A stretch of 16,504 nt of DNA, taken from Deltaproteobacteria bacterium. GTDB lineage: Bacteria > Myxococcota_A > UBA9160 > UBA4427. Every line of letters starts with the position of its first letter. Position 1 is the first letter of the stretch. The translations under genes were made by a program, and so were the position numbers. This document shows, one piece after another, positions 8,173-14,495 of this stretch. The DNA is taken from NCBI GenBank assembly GCA_011051925.1, contig DRKE01000443.1, positions 1 to 16,504 on the forward strand. Reading direction: 5' to 3'. The notes under the pieces are model-generated. The model did no database searches, was not told the origin of the DNA, and worked only from the letters and a program-made list of their open reading frames with translations.

Positions 8173-8871
8173 TCATGGCCTCCATCCCGGAAGTCCGGAT
8201 GCGCCCGGGCGCAACGGCTTCCACGAATCCGGTCGCGCGGTTCCGCGCGGCCTGCGTCGGGCAAGCGGGTCGTGGACGTCGAGGATGGAATCGACGGCTT
8301 CCTCGAGATCGTCGAACGTGAAATCCGGACGAACGGGCCATTTCCCATCGCGTCCCCCATGACCGGTCCGAACGAGCACGGACCGGATTCCGAGATCCCG
8401 TGCCATCTTCAGGTCCCCCGTCGAGTCGCCGATCATCCAGGCATCCCCGAGATCGAGGGCGAGTTCCGCAGCCGCCCGTTCCGCCAGACCCGTCGCCGGC
8501 TTGCGACAACCACATGGGGAGCGGCGCGCGGACCGGACGCCCGGCGCCTCCCAGTCCGGATGATGCAGACAGCAATAGAGTCCATCGAGGCGGGCCCCTT
8601 CTTCCCGGAGCAGCCAGCGCAGTCGCCGATGGATCGCCTCCAGTTCGTTCTCCGAGCAGTCGCCCCGGGCGACCATCGCCTGGTTGGTCAGGACCACGAC
8701 CGGTCGCCCGGCCCGGTTGAGGCGCCGGACCGCACGACCGGCTCCTTCGAGCAATCGAAGCCTCGCGGCGGAACGGATCGGGCCGACTTCGTGGTTCAAT
8801 GTCCCATCGCGGTCGAGAAAAACGGCTCCCCGGATTTCCGGCACTGTCGGCGTTGTCGGCGTTGTCGGCAT
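8173..8871 (-). CDS. gmhB: D-glycero-D-manno-heptose 1,7-bisphosphate 7-phosphatase (HAD-IIIA)
   Basis: From the ATG at 8871 the protein has 232 residues. The HAD motifs are DRDGT at 20-24 (nucleophile Asp20, acid/base Asp22), LTNQ at 61-64, CRKP at 122-125 and GDSTGD at 148-153. A C-x-H plus C-x-C zinc loop (Cys101, His103, Cys120, Cys122) is typical of GmhB. The enzyme removes the 7-phosphate of heptose 1,7-bisphosphate, between the kinase and nucleotidyltransferase steps, neither of which is in this window. The C-terminal 30 residues are Pro/Arg-rich and extra to the family. The start is uncertain: the ATG at 8871 has a GAGGG-like site, whereas a GTG at 8901 adds ten residues but has AAGG only 2-3 nt away. 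The first codons after the ATG fall in a 9-nt tandem repeat encoding Pro-Thr-Thr units. Confidence 0.88.
   Translation of the reverse strand: MPTTPTTPTVPEIRGAVFLDRDGTLNHEVGPIRSAARLRLLEGAGRAVRRLNRAGRPVVVLTNQAMVARGDCSENELEAIHRRLRWLLREEGARLDGLYCCLHHPDWEAPGVRSARRSPCGCRKPATGLAERAAAELALDLGDAWMIGDSTGDLKMARDLGIRSVLVRTGHGGRDGKWPVRPDFTFDDLEEAVDSILDVHDPLARRRPRGTARPDSWKPLRPGASGLPGWRP
8843..8869. repeat. three 9-nt tandem units at the gmhB N-terminus
   Basis: On the plus strand the units are ACTGTCGGC, GTTGTCGGC and GTTGTCGGC. They encode PTTPTTPTV just after the ATG of gmhB. The unit length is a multiple of three, so gain or loss of a unit would not shift the frame. Confidence 0.7.
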
Positions 8872-8918
8872 TCCCGCCCTCTCGATCCACTCGATCCTCA
8901 CGACCTTCGCGCGGAAGC

Positions 8919-9401
8919 CTACTCCCGCGGCACATCGCGGTCGAGCACGGTCTGCCTTTCCGCCCGGCGCGCGTTCCGGATCGCTTCGTCACAGATCGCG
9001 CGGACCCTGTCGGAAAGAACCGGCAGGACGGCATCCGACGTGTTGTAGCCGTCGCGGCGTCGGATGTAGGCCTTCAGTCGGCTCGCGACGACGAGGATCT
9101 CGCTCGCCCCTCCGGTCCCGCCCGCAGGCCGAACGGAGCCGCGGGTCGCCGCCGTCCGGCGCTTTCGCGGCGCATCCGCGGGCGGGTCCGGCTCGTCCGG
9201 CGCCCGCTCCTCGACGGCCCAGGCGTCGCGATGGCGTTCGGTCGGAAGATGGATCTCCCAACAGTCGACCGAGCAGAAGACGAGGGCCGTCCGCTTGCGA
9301 TTGCAGGTCGAGACGCTGCAGGCCCAATACGGACTGCCGAGGGTGATATCCGTCTTGCAGGCGCTACAGCGGCGCCATCGCTGCATGTTTCCGTCCGCCA
9401 T
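8919..9401 (-). CDS. zinc-finger/histone-fold fusion protein (bacterial histone-like)
   Basis: This 160-residue protein has two parts. Residues 10-57 form a compact Cys/His cluster: C12-x2-C15, C28-x4-C33, C43-x3-C47, then H51 and H57, resembling a treble-clef or ZZ-type zinc finger. After a Pro/Arg/Ala-rich linker (about 64-98), residues 100-157 look like a single histone fold. They run from EILVVASRLKAYI, through GYNTSDAVLPVLSDRV and an amphipathic helix, to RQTVLDRDV, which recalls the R-T...D end of archaeal and bacterial histones. I infer a small DNA- or protein-binding, nucleoid-associated role. This is not shown by sequence alone. The ATG at 9401 has GGAGG 10 nt upstream; a second ATG five codons later lacks a better site. 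The stop lies 17 nt before the GTG alternative of gmhB, so it may head the operon with gmhB and gmhA. Confidence 0.8.
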   Translation of the reverse strand: MADGNMQRWRRCSACKTDITLGSPYWACSVSTCNRKRTALVFCSVDCWEIHLPTERHRDAWAVEERAPDEPDPPADAPRKRRTAATRGSVRPAGGTGGASEILVVASRLKAYIRRRDGYNTSDAVLPVLSDRVRAICDEAIRNARRAERQTVLDRDVPRE

Positions 9402-9707
9402 GCCCTGCGCGCCTCCCGCCCGTCGCGTTCTCCGCTCTTCGTGACCCGATGGTCCGCCCCGGAACCGAAGGGCGCGGAGCCCCCGGATCTCGCGAGCGAC
9501 CAACCCGGATTCGCGCCGATCGGCTGCTTCCCCCGGGTCGGGATCCTGTGGGTCCCGAGAATGAATGAAACGGACCGGCGAAGCAACCTCGCCCGCAAGC
9601 CCCTCCGATCTCCCCGTCTCGTCGATTCCGGGTGGTTTGGAGCTATTCTCGACGGCTCCCAACGCGGGTGACCCGCCACCTGCCGCCGTGGAGTATCCTG
9701 AACGCCC
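9402..9707. other. divergent intergenic region between the histone-fold gene and the exchanger
   Basis: This 306-bp gap must carry promoters for both directions. A weak minus-strand pair, TTGCTT then 17 nt then CATTCT (roughly 9558-9590), could serve the histone-fold gene. TATCCT at 9694-9699 could serve the exchanger. A palindrome CTCGCGAG is at 9489-9496 but is short enough to be chance. I see no gene in it. Confidence 0.4.
9694..9699 (+). promoter_or_regulatory. -10 candidate placing transcription start at the exchanger start codon
   Basis: TATCCT ends 8 nt before the GTG at 9708, so RNA would begin at or next to the start codon. An in-frame TGA at 9699-9701 rules out an upstream start. 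The nearest GGAG is 14 nt away, too far to act as a normal ribosome binding site. No clear -35 was found. Confidence 0.3.
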
Positions 9708-10682
9708 GTGCCGGATCTCGTTCTCTCGCCCATCGCCATCCTCGCCGGTTGCGCGCTTCTCTACGTGGGCGGAGACATGCTCGTCTCGGCTTCGACCTTC
9801 ATCGCGAATCGGATCGGCATGAGCCCCGTCGCGATCGGGGCGACGATCGTCGCAGTCGGGACCAGCGCGCCCGAACTCTCCGTCAGCCTCGGTGCCGCCC
9901 TGGCGGGACACAACGACGTCTCGGTCGGCAACGTCGTCGGTTCGAACGTCTGCAACATCATCCTCGTGCTGGGCCTCTGCGGCCTCTTCTCCCGACTGCG
10001 CGCTTCCCGCGAAGTCGTCCGGGTCGACTTCCCGATCCTGGTCGTCGTCTCGGGCATCTTCACCTGGATGATCAGCGACCACGTGATCTCGCGGGCCGAA
10101 GGCATGGTGCTCTTCCTCGGACTCGCCGCCTATATCGGCTGGAACCTGCGGCGAGCCGCCGAGGATCCCGACGTCGGGGAGTTCTTCGCCGATGAAGCGG
10201 CCGAGGTGATCAGCGAGCACGAAGAAGAGGGCTGGACGAGGCCGACCCTGCGAGCGGTCGCGGGCGTCTTCTGTCTCGGCCTGGGCGCGAAATGGCTCGT
10301 CAGCGGTTCCCTCCAGGCCCTTCGTCCCCTCGAGCTGAGCGAAGCCGCGATCGGCGTGACGATCGTCGCGCTCGGGACGAGCGTCCCCGAAATCGGCACT
10401 TCGATCATCGCGGCGCGCAAGGGCCATGGCGATCTCGCTGTCGGCAATGCGATCGGATCGAGCGTATTCAACATCCTGGGCGTGCTCGGTCTCACGGCGA
10501 GCGTCCGCCCGCTCCACGCAGACGATGTCTCGCTCATCGACGGCGCCATCATGATCGCCGCCACCCTGGTCGGCATGGTCCTGCTCGCCAAGCCGGTCGG
10601 CATCGGACGCCTCCAGGGCGGCATCCTGGTCGCGGCCTACGGTCTCTATTTCGCAGGCGCCTTTCTCGTACAGCCCCTATGA
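9708..10682 (+). CDS. CaCA-family calcium/sodium antiporter (YrbG-like)
   Basis: This 324-residue membrane protein has the internal duplication of the Ca2+/cation antiporter superfamily. The alpha-1 repeat contains GTSAPE at 51-56 and GNVVGSNVCNI at 74-84. The alpha-2 repeat contains GTSVPE at 223-228 and GNAIGSSVFNI at 246-256. The two acidic ion-binding residues are Glu56 and Glu228. About ten hydrophobic segments are seen, five in each half, joined by an acidic cytoplasmic loop (about 151-176, EDPDVGEFFADEAAEV). The protein should exchange Ca2+ for Na+ or H+ across the inner membrane. The start is GTG with no Shine-Dalgarno site, and an in-frame stop just upstream excludes a longer form. 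Its stop is 1 bp from the stop of the convergent transglutaminase gene. Confidence 0.93.
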   Translation: MPDLVLSPIAILAGCALLYVGGDMLVSASTFIANRIGMSPVAIGATIVAVGTSAPELSVSLGAALAGHNDVSVGNVVGSNVCNIILVLGLCGLFSRLRASREVVRVDFPILVVVSGIFTWMISDHVISRAEGMVLFLGLAAYIGWNLRRAAEDPDVGEFFADEAAEVISEHEEEGWTRPTLRAVAGVFCLGLGAKWLVSGSLQALRPLELSEAAIGVTIVALGTSVPEIGTSIIAARKGHGDLAVGNAIGSSVFNILGVLGLTASVRPLHADDVSLIDGAIMIAATLVGMVLLAKPVGIGRLQGGILVAAYGLYFAGAFLVQPL

Positions 10683-10683
10683 A

Positions 10684-11808
10684 TCAATCCGCATGCCGCG
10701 CCAGTCGCGTCCGCTCTTCGTCCGGGGCGCGATCGCGAAAATGGAAACGCGTGCGGAGCGCGACGTCGGCGCGCTTGCCGGCGATCTCCACGTAGGGGTA
10801 GATGAAATAGTTGAGCGGGCGATCGCGATGTCCGCTGCCCAGACGGAGATCCCGCCCGGTCGAAAAATGGACCCGATCGGGAGGTTGGACCCCGAAGAAG
10901 AGTTCCCTCTTCTCCGGATGCTTGTACGCCTCGGAAACGTCGACCGGGAACCAACCCGTTTCCGGCAGCCAGAACTCGACCCAGCAGTGGTAGCCCGCGA
11001 TCGTCCCCTCGTCGCGACCGACGGGAATCGGAAAACCCATCTCGAAGCGAGCGGGGATGCCCTCGGTCCGCGCCAACGAGATGAAGAGGGAATGGAAATC
11101 CGTGCAGTTCCCGTAGCGTTCGCTACAGGCCCAGAACGTATCCCCGTTGCCCCAACCGGTTCCCACCTTCTTGTACTCGAGATTCTCGAAGACCCAGTCG
11201 TAGATCGCGCGCGCCCGAGCCGCCTTGTCCTCGCCGGGCGAGCGGCGTTCGATCGCCCGGAGGATCGGATCGAGAATCGGATGGCCGACCACGACGCGTT
11301 CGTTGGAAGCGAGGAATCGCTCGGCCTCCTTCGCATCGCCGGGCTCGTCTCCCGCCCGCAGGATCCGACGTTCGACGTCGTAGGCGACCTTGATCGGGAT
11401 CGGCCCGAGATGGTCTGCGGGAATCTCGGCGTGCCAGAAACGGTTGCCGTAGACGGGTTCCGTCTCGATCCGACCCGCAACCGGCGAGTCGACCCGGACC
11501 TCGTGGATCCGCTGGCCGACCGTGTCGCGGGCGATGGGAAGAAAGACGTGCATCGCTCCGCCGCCGGGCGCCCGGGCCGCGATCTCGACCTCGTAGTCGA
11601 AGAAGAAGCGCCGCCCGCCCCGCGAATCCTCCGTCGGGACGCTTCCGGCCGCGGCCTTCGCCCCGCGCATCGCTGCCACTTCGGAGAGCGGAGTCGCCAC
11701 CTCGCCACGGCGACCGATCCCCGAGGAGACCCCGCCGAGGATCAGCCCGGCCGCCACCAGCAGGAGCGTTCGCGTCACGAGTCGCCGCTCCGTCAGCTTC
11801 GTCGACAA
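10684..11808 (-). CDS. transglutaminase-like domain protein with N-terminal membrane anchor or signal
   Basis: This 374-residue protein begins with basic residues and a hydrophobic segment (about 13-30, LLLVAAGLILGGV), suggesting export or membrane anchoring. The transglutaminase-like core has the full triad: Cys235 in YGNCTDFHSLF, His274 in GYHCWVEFW and Asp290 in WFPVDVSEA. Proteins of this kind act as peptidases or amide-forming enzymes, often on cell-wall or periplasmic substrates. The substrate here is unknown. The region before the core (about 65-150) is likely a beta-rich domain. The start is TTG at 11808, chosen because AAGGAGG lies 9 nt upstream. A GTG ten codons later would remove part of the positively charged N-terminus. 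The gene follows the LLM oxidoreductase by 28 nt on the same strand and is probably co-transcribed with it. Confidence 0.88.
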   Translation of the reverse strand: MSTKLTERRLVTRTLLLVAAGLILGGVSSGIGRRGEVATPLSEVAAMRGAKAAAGSVPTEDSRGGRRFFFDYEVEIAARAPGGGAMHVFLPIARDTVGQRIHEVRVDSPVAGRIETEPVYGNRFWHAEIPADHLGPIPIKVAYDVERRILRAGDEPGDAKEAERFLASNERVVVGHPILDPILRAIERRSPGEDKAARARAIYDWVFENLEYKKVGTGWGNGDTFWACSERYGNCTDFHSLFISLARTEGIPARFEMGFPIPVGRDEGTIAGYHCWVEFWLPETGWFPVDVSEAYKHPEKRELFFGVQPPDRVHFSTGRDLRLGSGHRDRPLNYFIYPYVEIAGKRADVALRTRFHFRDRAPDEERTRLARHAD

Positions 11809-11817
11809 GGTCGATCC

Positions 11818-11824
11818 CCTCCTT
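11818..11824 (-). promoter_or_regulatory. strong ribosome binding site for the TTG start of the transglutaminase gene
   Basis: AAGGAGG reads on the minus strand, 9 nt before TTG at 11808. It is the best Shine-Dalgarno match in the window and decides for the rare start codon. Confidence 0.6.
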
Positions 11825-11836
11825 CTCCCGGCCCCC

Positions 11837-12841
11837 TCATCCGCCCGCCTCCGATTGCGCCTCGGCGTCGCGAACCCGGGGGAGGACGTCCTGCGCGAAG
11901 GTTTCGAGGGACTCCCAGGCGTATTCGACGGGCATCCCGCCGCAGAGGGGGTGCATCAGGAGCGCGCCGTGTCTCGCGATGTGCTCGACCGCCTCGTCCG
12001 GCGTGAAGATCCGATAGTTCCCCTCGGAGGCCCGGAGTTCCTCGACCGTCGAAGCCATGCTCTTCGTCGCCGCCTCGATGTCGTCGCCCATCCATTCGGC
12101 ATAGGCGCGGGCGTCATGCAGGAGATAGGGGCCCCATTTCGCCCAGGCCTCGTCGGGATCGCGCGAAACGAAGGTCGACATCGGCAGCCCGGGCGGCGGG
12201 TTGATGCAGAGCCCGGGTGTCCGTCCGAGCTCCTCGCACGCCTCGCGGTAGATCGATTCGAGATCCGGGTCGGTCCCCATCGCGATCATGTCCATCCCGA
12301 GTCGGGCCGCCCGACGCGCCGTCGCCGCGACACCGCCACCCATGAACATCACGGGCCCGCCCGGCGTATGTGGCCGGGGCATCACCCGGACGGGCCGGCC
12401 CTCGAATTCGAAGGGCTCCCCCGACCAGGCCTGCTTCATCACGCGGAGGCATTCCTCGAGCCGCCGCCCCCGCCCCTTCATCTCGCGCCCGAACATCGCG
12501 TATTCCGCCTCGACGTAGCCGATCGCCACGACGTAGGAGACCCGACCCGCCGAGACGAGGTCGAGCACGGCCATCTGCTCCGCCAGTTCGATCGGATCGT
12601 GGAGCGGAACGATGAGCGCGGCGACCTGGATCGGGAGCGTCTTCGTCCGCGCCGCCATGGCCGAAGCCAGGACGATCGGCGTCGGCAGATAGCCGTCGCT
12701 GGAGGCGTGATGCTCACAGACCTGGACCGACATGCAGCCCTTCTCCTCGCCCCACTGCACCATCTCGATGGCCGTCCGATAGAGATCCAGCGGAGCGGCC
12801 CCGGATTCCGGAGCGCGCATGTCGAAACGCATCGTGAACAT
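11837..12841 (-). CDS. LLM-class flavin-dependent oxidoreductase (luciferase-like)
   Basis: This 334-residue protein has the luciferase-like TIM-barrel pattern. It opens with a beta strand (MFTMRFDMR), has the VCEHHASSDGYLP segment at 41-53 and then LPIQVAALIVPLHDPIELAEQ, which is typical of the family. AGRVSYVVAIGY and a glycine-rich VMFMGGG stretch, likely in the flavin phosphate site, follow. Members use FMN or F420 for mono-oxygenation or hydride transfer. Neither the cofactor nor the substrate can be told from sequence. I chose ATG 12841 because AGGGAG lies 8 nt upstream. A GTG at 12889 would add 16 polar residues outside the fold. The gene is divergent from rmuC and 28 nt upstream of the transglutaminase gene. 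Confidence 0.9.
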   Translation of the reverse strand: MFTMRFDMRAPESGAAPLDLYRTAIEMVQWGEEKGCMSVQVCEHHASSDGYLPTPIVLASAMAARTKTLPIQVAALIVPLHDPIELAEQMAVLDLVSAGRVSYVVAIGYVEAEYAMFGREMKGRGRRLEECLRVMKQAWSGEPFEFEGRPVRVMPRPHTPGGPVMFMGGGVAATARRAARLGMDMIAMGTDPDLESIYREACEELGRTPGLCINPPPGLPMSTFVSRDPDEAWAKWGPYLLHDARAYAEWMGDDIEAATKSMASTVEELRASEGNYRIFTPDEAVEHIARHGALLMHPLCGGMPVEYAWESLETFAQDVLPRVRDAEAQSEAGG

Positions 12842-12849
12842 CGGATCGG

Positions 12850-12855
12850 CTCCCT
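12850..12855 (-). promoter_or_regulatory. ribosome binding site deciding the LLM oxidoreductase start
   Basis: AGGGAG on the minus strand lies 8 nt before the ATG at 12841 and favours it over the GTG at 12889. Confidence 0.5.
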
Positions 12856-12968
12856 GACCGTCGCTGGAACGGCCGCGAACGACCGCCACACCCGTCCCGT
12901 CCGGCGTCCTCGACGGAGGATGCGGGGTCGGGAGCCCTCCATGTTAGAGCGCACGCCCCGGGCTTGCC

Positions 12969-13006
12969 CCCCGACCTCTCGCCCCCCGTCGCGCCCCGAC
13001 CTCTCG
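12969..13006. repeat. two 13-bp direct repeats in the LLM/rmuC divergent region
   Basis: CCCCGACCTCTCG occurs at 12969-12981 and again at 12994-13006, 25 bp apart start to start. The second copy touches the dyad at 13006-13026. The arrangement resembles tandem operator sites, though a short duplication is also possible. Confidence 0.55.
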
Positions 13007-13026
13007 TGTGACCGGTTCCGTCACAC
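13006..13026. promoter_or_regulatory. perfect 7-bp dyad upstream of rmuC
   Basis: GTGTGAC (13006-13012) and GTCACAC (13020-13026) flank the 7-nt spacer CGGTTCC and end 9 nt before the rmuC ATG. It looks like a dimer operator. The TGTGA and TCACA half-sites are 9 nt apart rather than the 6 of a CRP site. In RNA it could also form a hairpin next to the start. Confidence 0.45.
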
Positions 13027-13035
13027 CGCCGACCG

Positions 13036-14331
13036 ATGCTGGAAGAGCCCCCACGGCACGAGGTCCCCGGCTTGACGGAACTCTGGCAGCTCGCTTCCTC
13101 CTCGGCGGCGTCGATGATGTCGCTCTCCCCCGAAATCGGCGTCGCCGGACTGCTCGGACTGCTCCTGGGCGGTCTGTTCGGATCGCTGATCACGGCCTTC
13201 GTCCACGCGCGTCTGCAGCGCCACATGGGGGACCGGTTCGAGACGCTCTCCGCCCGGGCCCTCGATCGCAACACCGAGCGCTTCCTCGCCCTGGCCGGCG
13301 AGCGCCTGGGGACCCTCGAGCGCTCGAGTGTCGAAGCGCTGGCCCGTCGTGAAGCGGCGGTCGATGCCCTCATCCGCCCCCTGCGAGAATCCCTGGCCCG
13401 GGTGGACGAGAAGCTCCATCGGGTCGAGACCGAACGCCACGGCCATTACGAAGCCCTCACGAAACATCTCGAACTCGTCGCCGTCGCCCACCGCAGCCTC
13501 GAGGAGGAAACCCGGAATCTCGGCCAGGCCCTTCGCGCCCCCCAGGCCCGGGGTCGCTGGGGCGAACTCCAACTGCGGCGGGTCGTCGAACTCGCGGGCA
13601 TGCTCGAGCATTGCGACTTCCTGGAACAGCCGACCCTCCGGAGCGGGGACAGCCTGTCCCGTCCGGACCTGATCGTCCGGTTGCCGGGCGACCGGCAGAT
13701 CGCGATCGACGCGAAGGCACCCCTCGAAGCGTATCTCGCCGCGAGCGAAGCCGAGGACGAGGACGAGGCCGGCCGCTGCCTCGAGGCCCACGCCCGCCAT
13801 GTCCGCCGCCATCTCGACGAGCTTTCGAGTCGCGCCTACTGGTCCCGGCTCGACGGCTCCCCGGAATTCGTCGTGCTCTTCCTGCCCGGGGAACCCTTCT
13901 TCTCGGCCGCCCTGGCGCGGGACCCGGAGTTGATCGAACGGGGCGTCGCTCGCCGGGTGCTGATCGCGAGCCCGACGACGCTGATCGCGTTGCTGCGCGC
14001 GATCGCCCAGGGCTGGCAGCAGGAGGAGATGACGGAGAACGCCATGGCGATCTCCCGACTCGGTCGCGAACTCCACGAGCGGATCGTCACGCTCAGCGGT
14101 CATTTCGAGACCCTGGGTCGAAAACTCGACGGGGCCGTGGTCGCCTACAACACCGCGATCGGTTCCTTCGAGTCCCGCGTCCGGGTTTCCGCGCGGCGCA
14201 TGGCCGATCTCGGCGTTTCGAGCCCGGAACCGCTTCCCGACCTTCCGGAGATCGATCGGCGCGTGCGGGAACCGCGATCCATTTCGGGGGAAAACCCCAG
14301 CCCCGACGCGGCCCACGTCGATGCGTCCTGA
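13036..14331 (+). CDS. rmuC: DNA recombination protein RmuC
   Basis: This 431-residue protein has the usual RmuC layout. A membrane segment at about 33-55 (VAGLLGLLLGGLFGSLITAF) is followed by a long helical, probably coiled-coil region (60-165) and then the RmuC core. The core shows RGRWGELQL at 172-180, RPDLIVRLP at 209-217 and IDAKAPLEAY at 224-233, a nuclease-like fold. The C-terminal 40 residues are Pro/Ser-rich and probably disordered. RmuC limits recombination between inverted repeats in E. coli and has been linked to phage defence; its exact activity is uncertain. The start is not firm. ATG 13036 has no Shine-Dalgarno site, whereas a TTG at 13073 has GAGG 8 nt upstream and would still keep the membrane segment. 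It is divergent from the LLM gene. Confidence 0.92.
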   Translation: MLEEPPRHEVPGLTELWQLASSSAASMMSLSPEIGVAGLLGLLLGGLFGSLITAFVHARLQRHMGDRFETLSARALDRNTERFLALAGERLGTLERSSVEALARREAAVDALIRPLRESLARVDEKLHRVETERHGHYEALTKHLELVAVAHRSLEEETRNLGQALRAPQARGRWGELQLRRVVELAGMLEHCDFLEQPTLRSGDSLSRPDLIVRLPGDRQIAIDAKAPLEAYLAASEAEDEDEAGRCLEAHARHVRRHLDELSSRAYWSRLDGSPEFVVLFLPGEPFFSAALARDPELIERGVARRVLIASPTTLIALLRAIAQGWQQEEMTENAMAISRLGRELHERIVTLSGHFETLGRKLDGAVVAYNTAIGSFESRVRVSARRMADLGVSSPEPLPDLPEIDRRVREPRSISGENPSPDAAHVDAS

Positions 14332-14373
14332 CGCCCCTTCCGCTCCGGCATGTCAAATCGGGCTTCATTCCTA

Positions 14374-14382
14374 TGGTACGAT
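14374..14382 (+). promoter_or_regulatory. extended -10 promoter candidate for acetolactate synthase
   Basis: TGGTACGAT gives a TGn motif and the hexamer TACGAT (14377-14382). TGTCAA at 14351-14356 is -35-like, but at 20 nt it is spaced too widely. The leader to the chosen start would be about 105 nt. Confidence 0.35.
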
Positions 14383-14480
14383 GCCGATCCCAAGAGGGAC
14401 GGACATGATCCGATCGAAGGTCTGGCGGTCCGGAACCCGGTACGAATGACGGCCGGGGGATGACACGGAAGACCTCGAAT

Positions 14481-14486
14481 GAGGGG
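14481..14486 (+). promoter_or_regulatory. ribosome binding site deciding the acetolactate synthase start
   Basis: GAGGGG is 9 nt before ATG 14496. The earlier in-frame ATG at 14460 has GGGGG directly abutting it, which leaves no spacer for ribosome binding. Confidence 0.45.
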
Positions 14487-14495
14487 CAGCGGCGA

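Noticed and set aside
8919..10517. 532-codon minus-strand frame extending the histone-fold protein upstream
   Set aside because: The upstream part is antisense to the exchanger gene and low in complexity. The protein proper starts at 9401, where a GGAGG site and the Cys cluster begin.
13007..13025. CRP-type site (TGTGA...TCACA) before rmuC
   Set aside because: The half-sites are 9 nt apart instead of 6, so only a generic dyad is reported.
14286..14297. GGGG-AAAA-CCCC hairpin near the rmuC 3' end
   Set aside because: It lies inside the coding region, has a 4-bp stem and no U-tract, so it is not a terminator.
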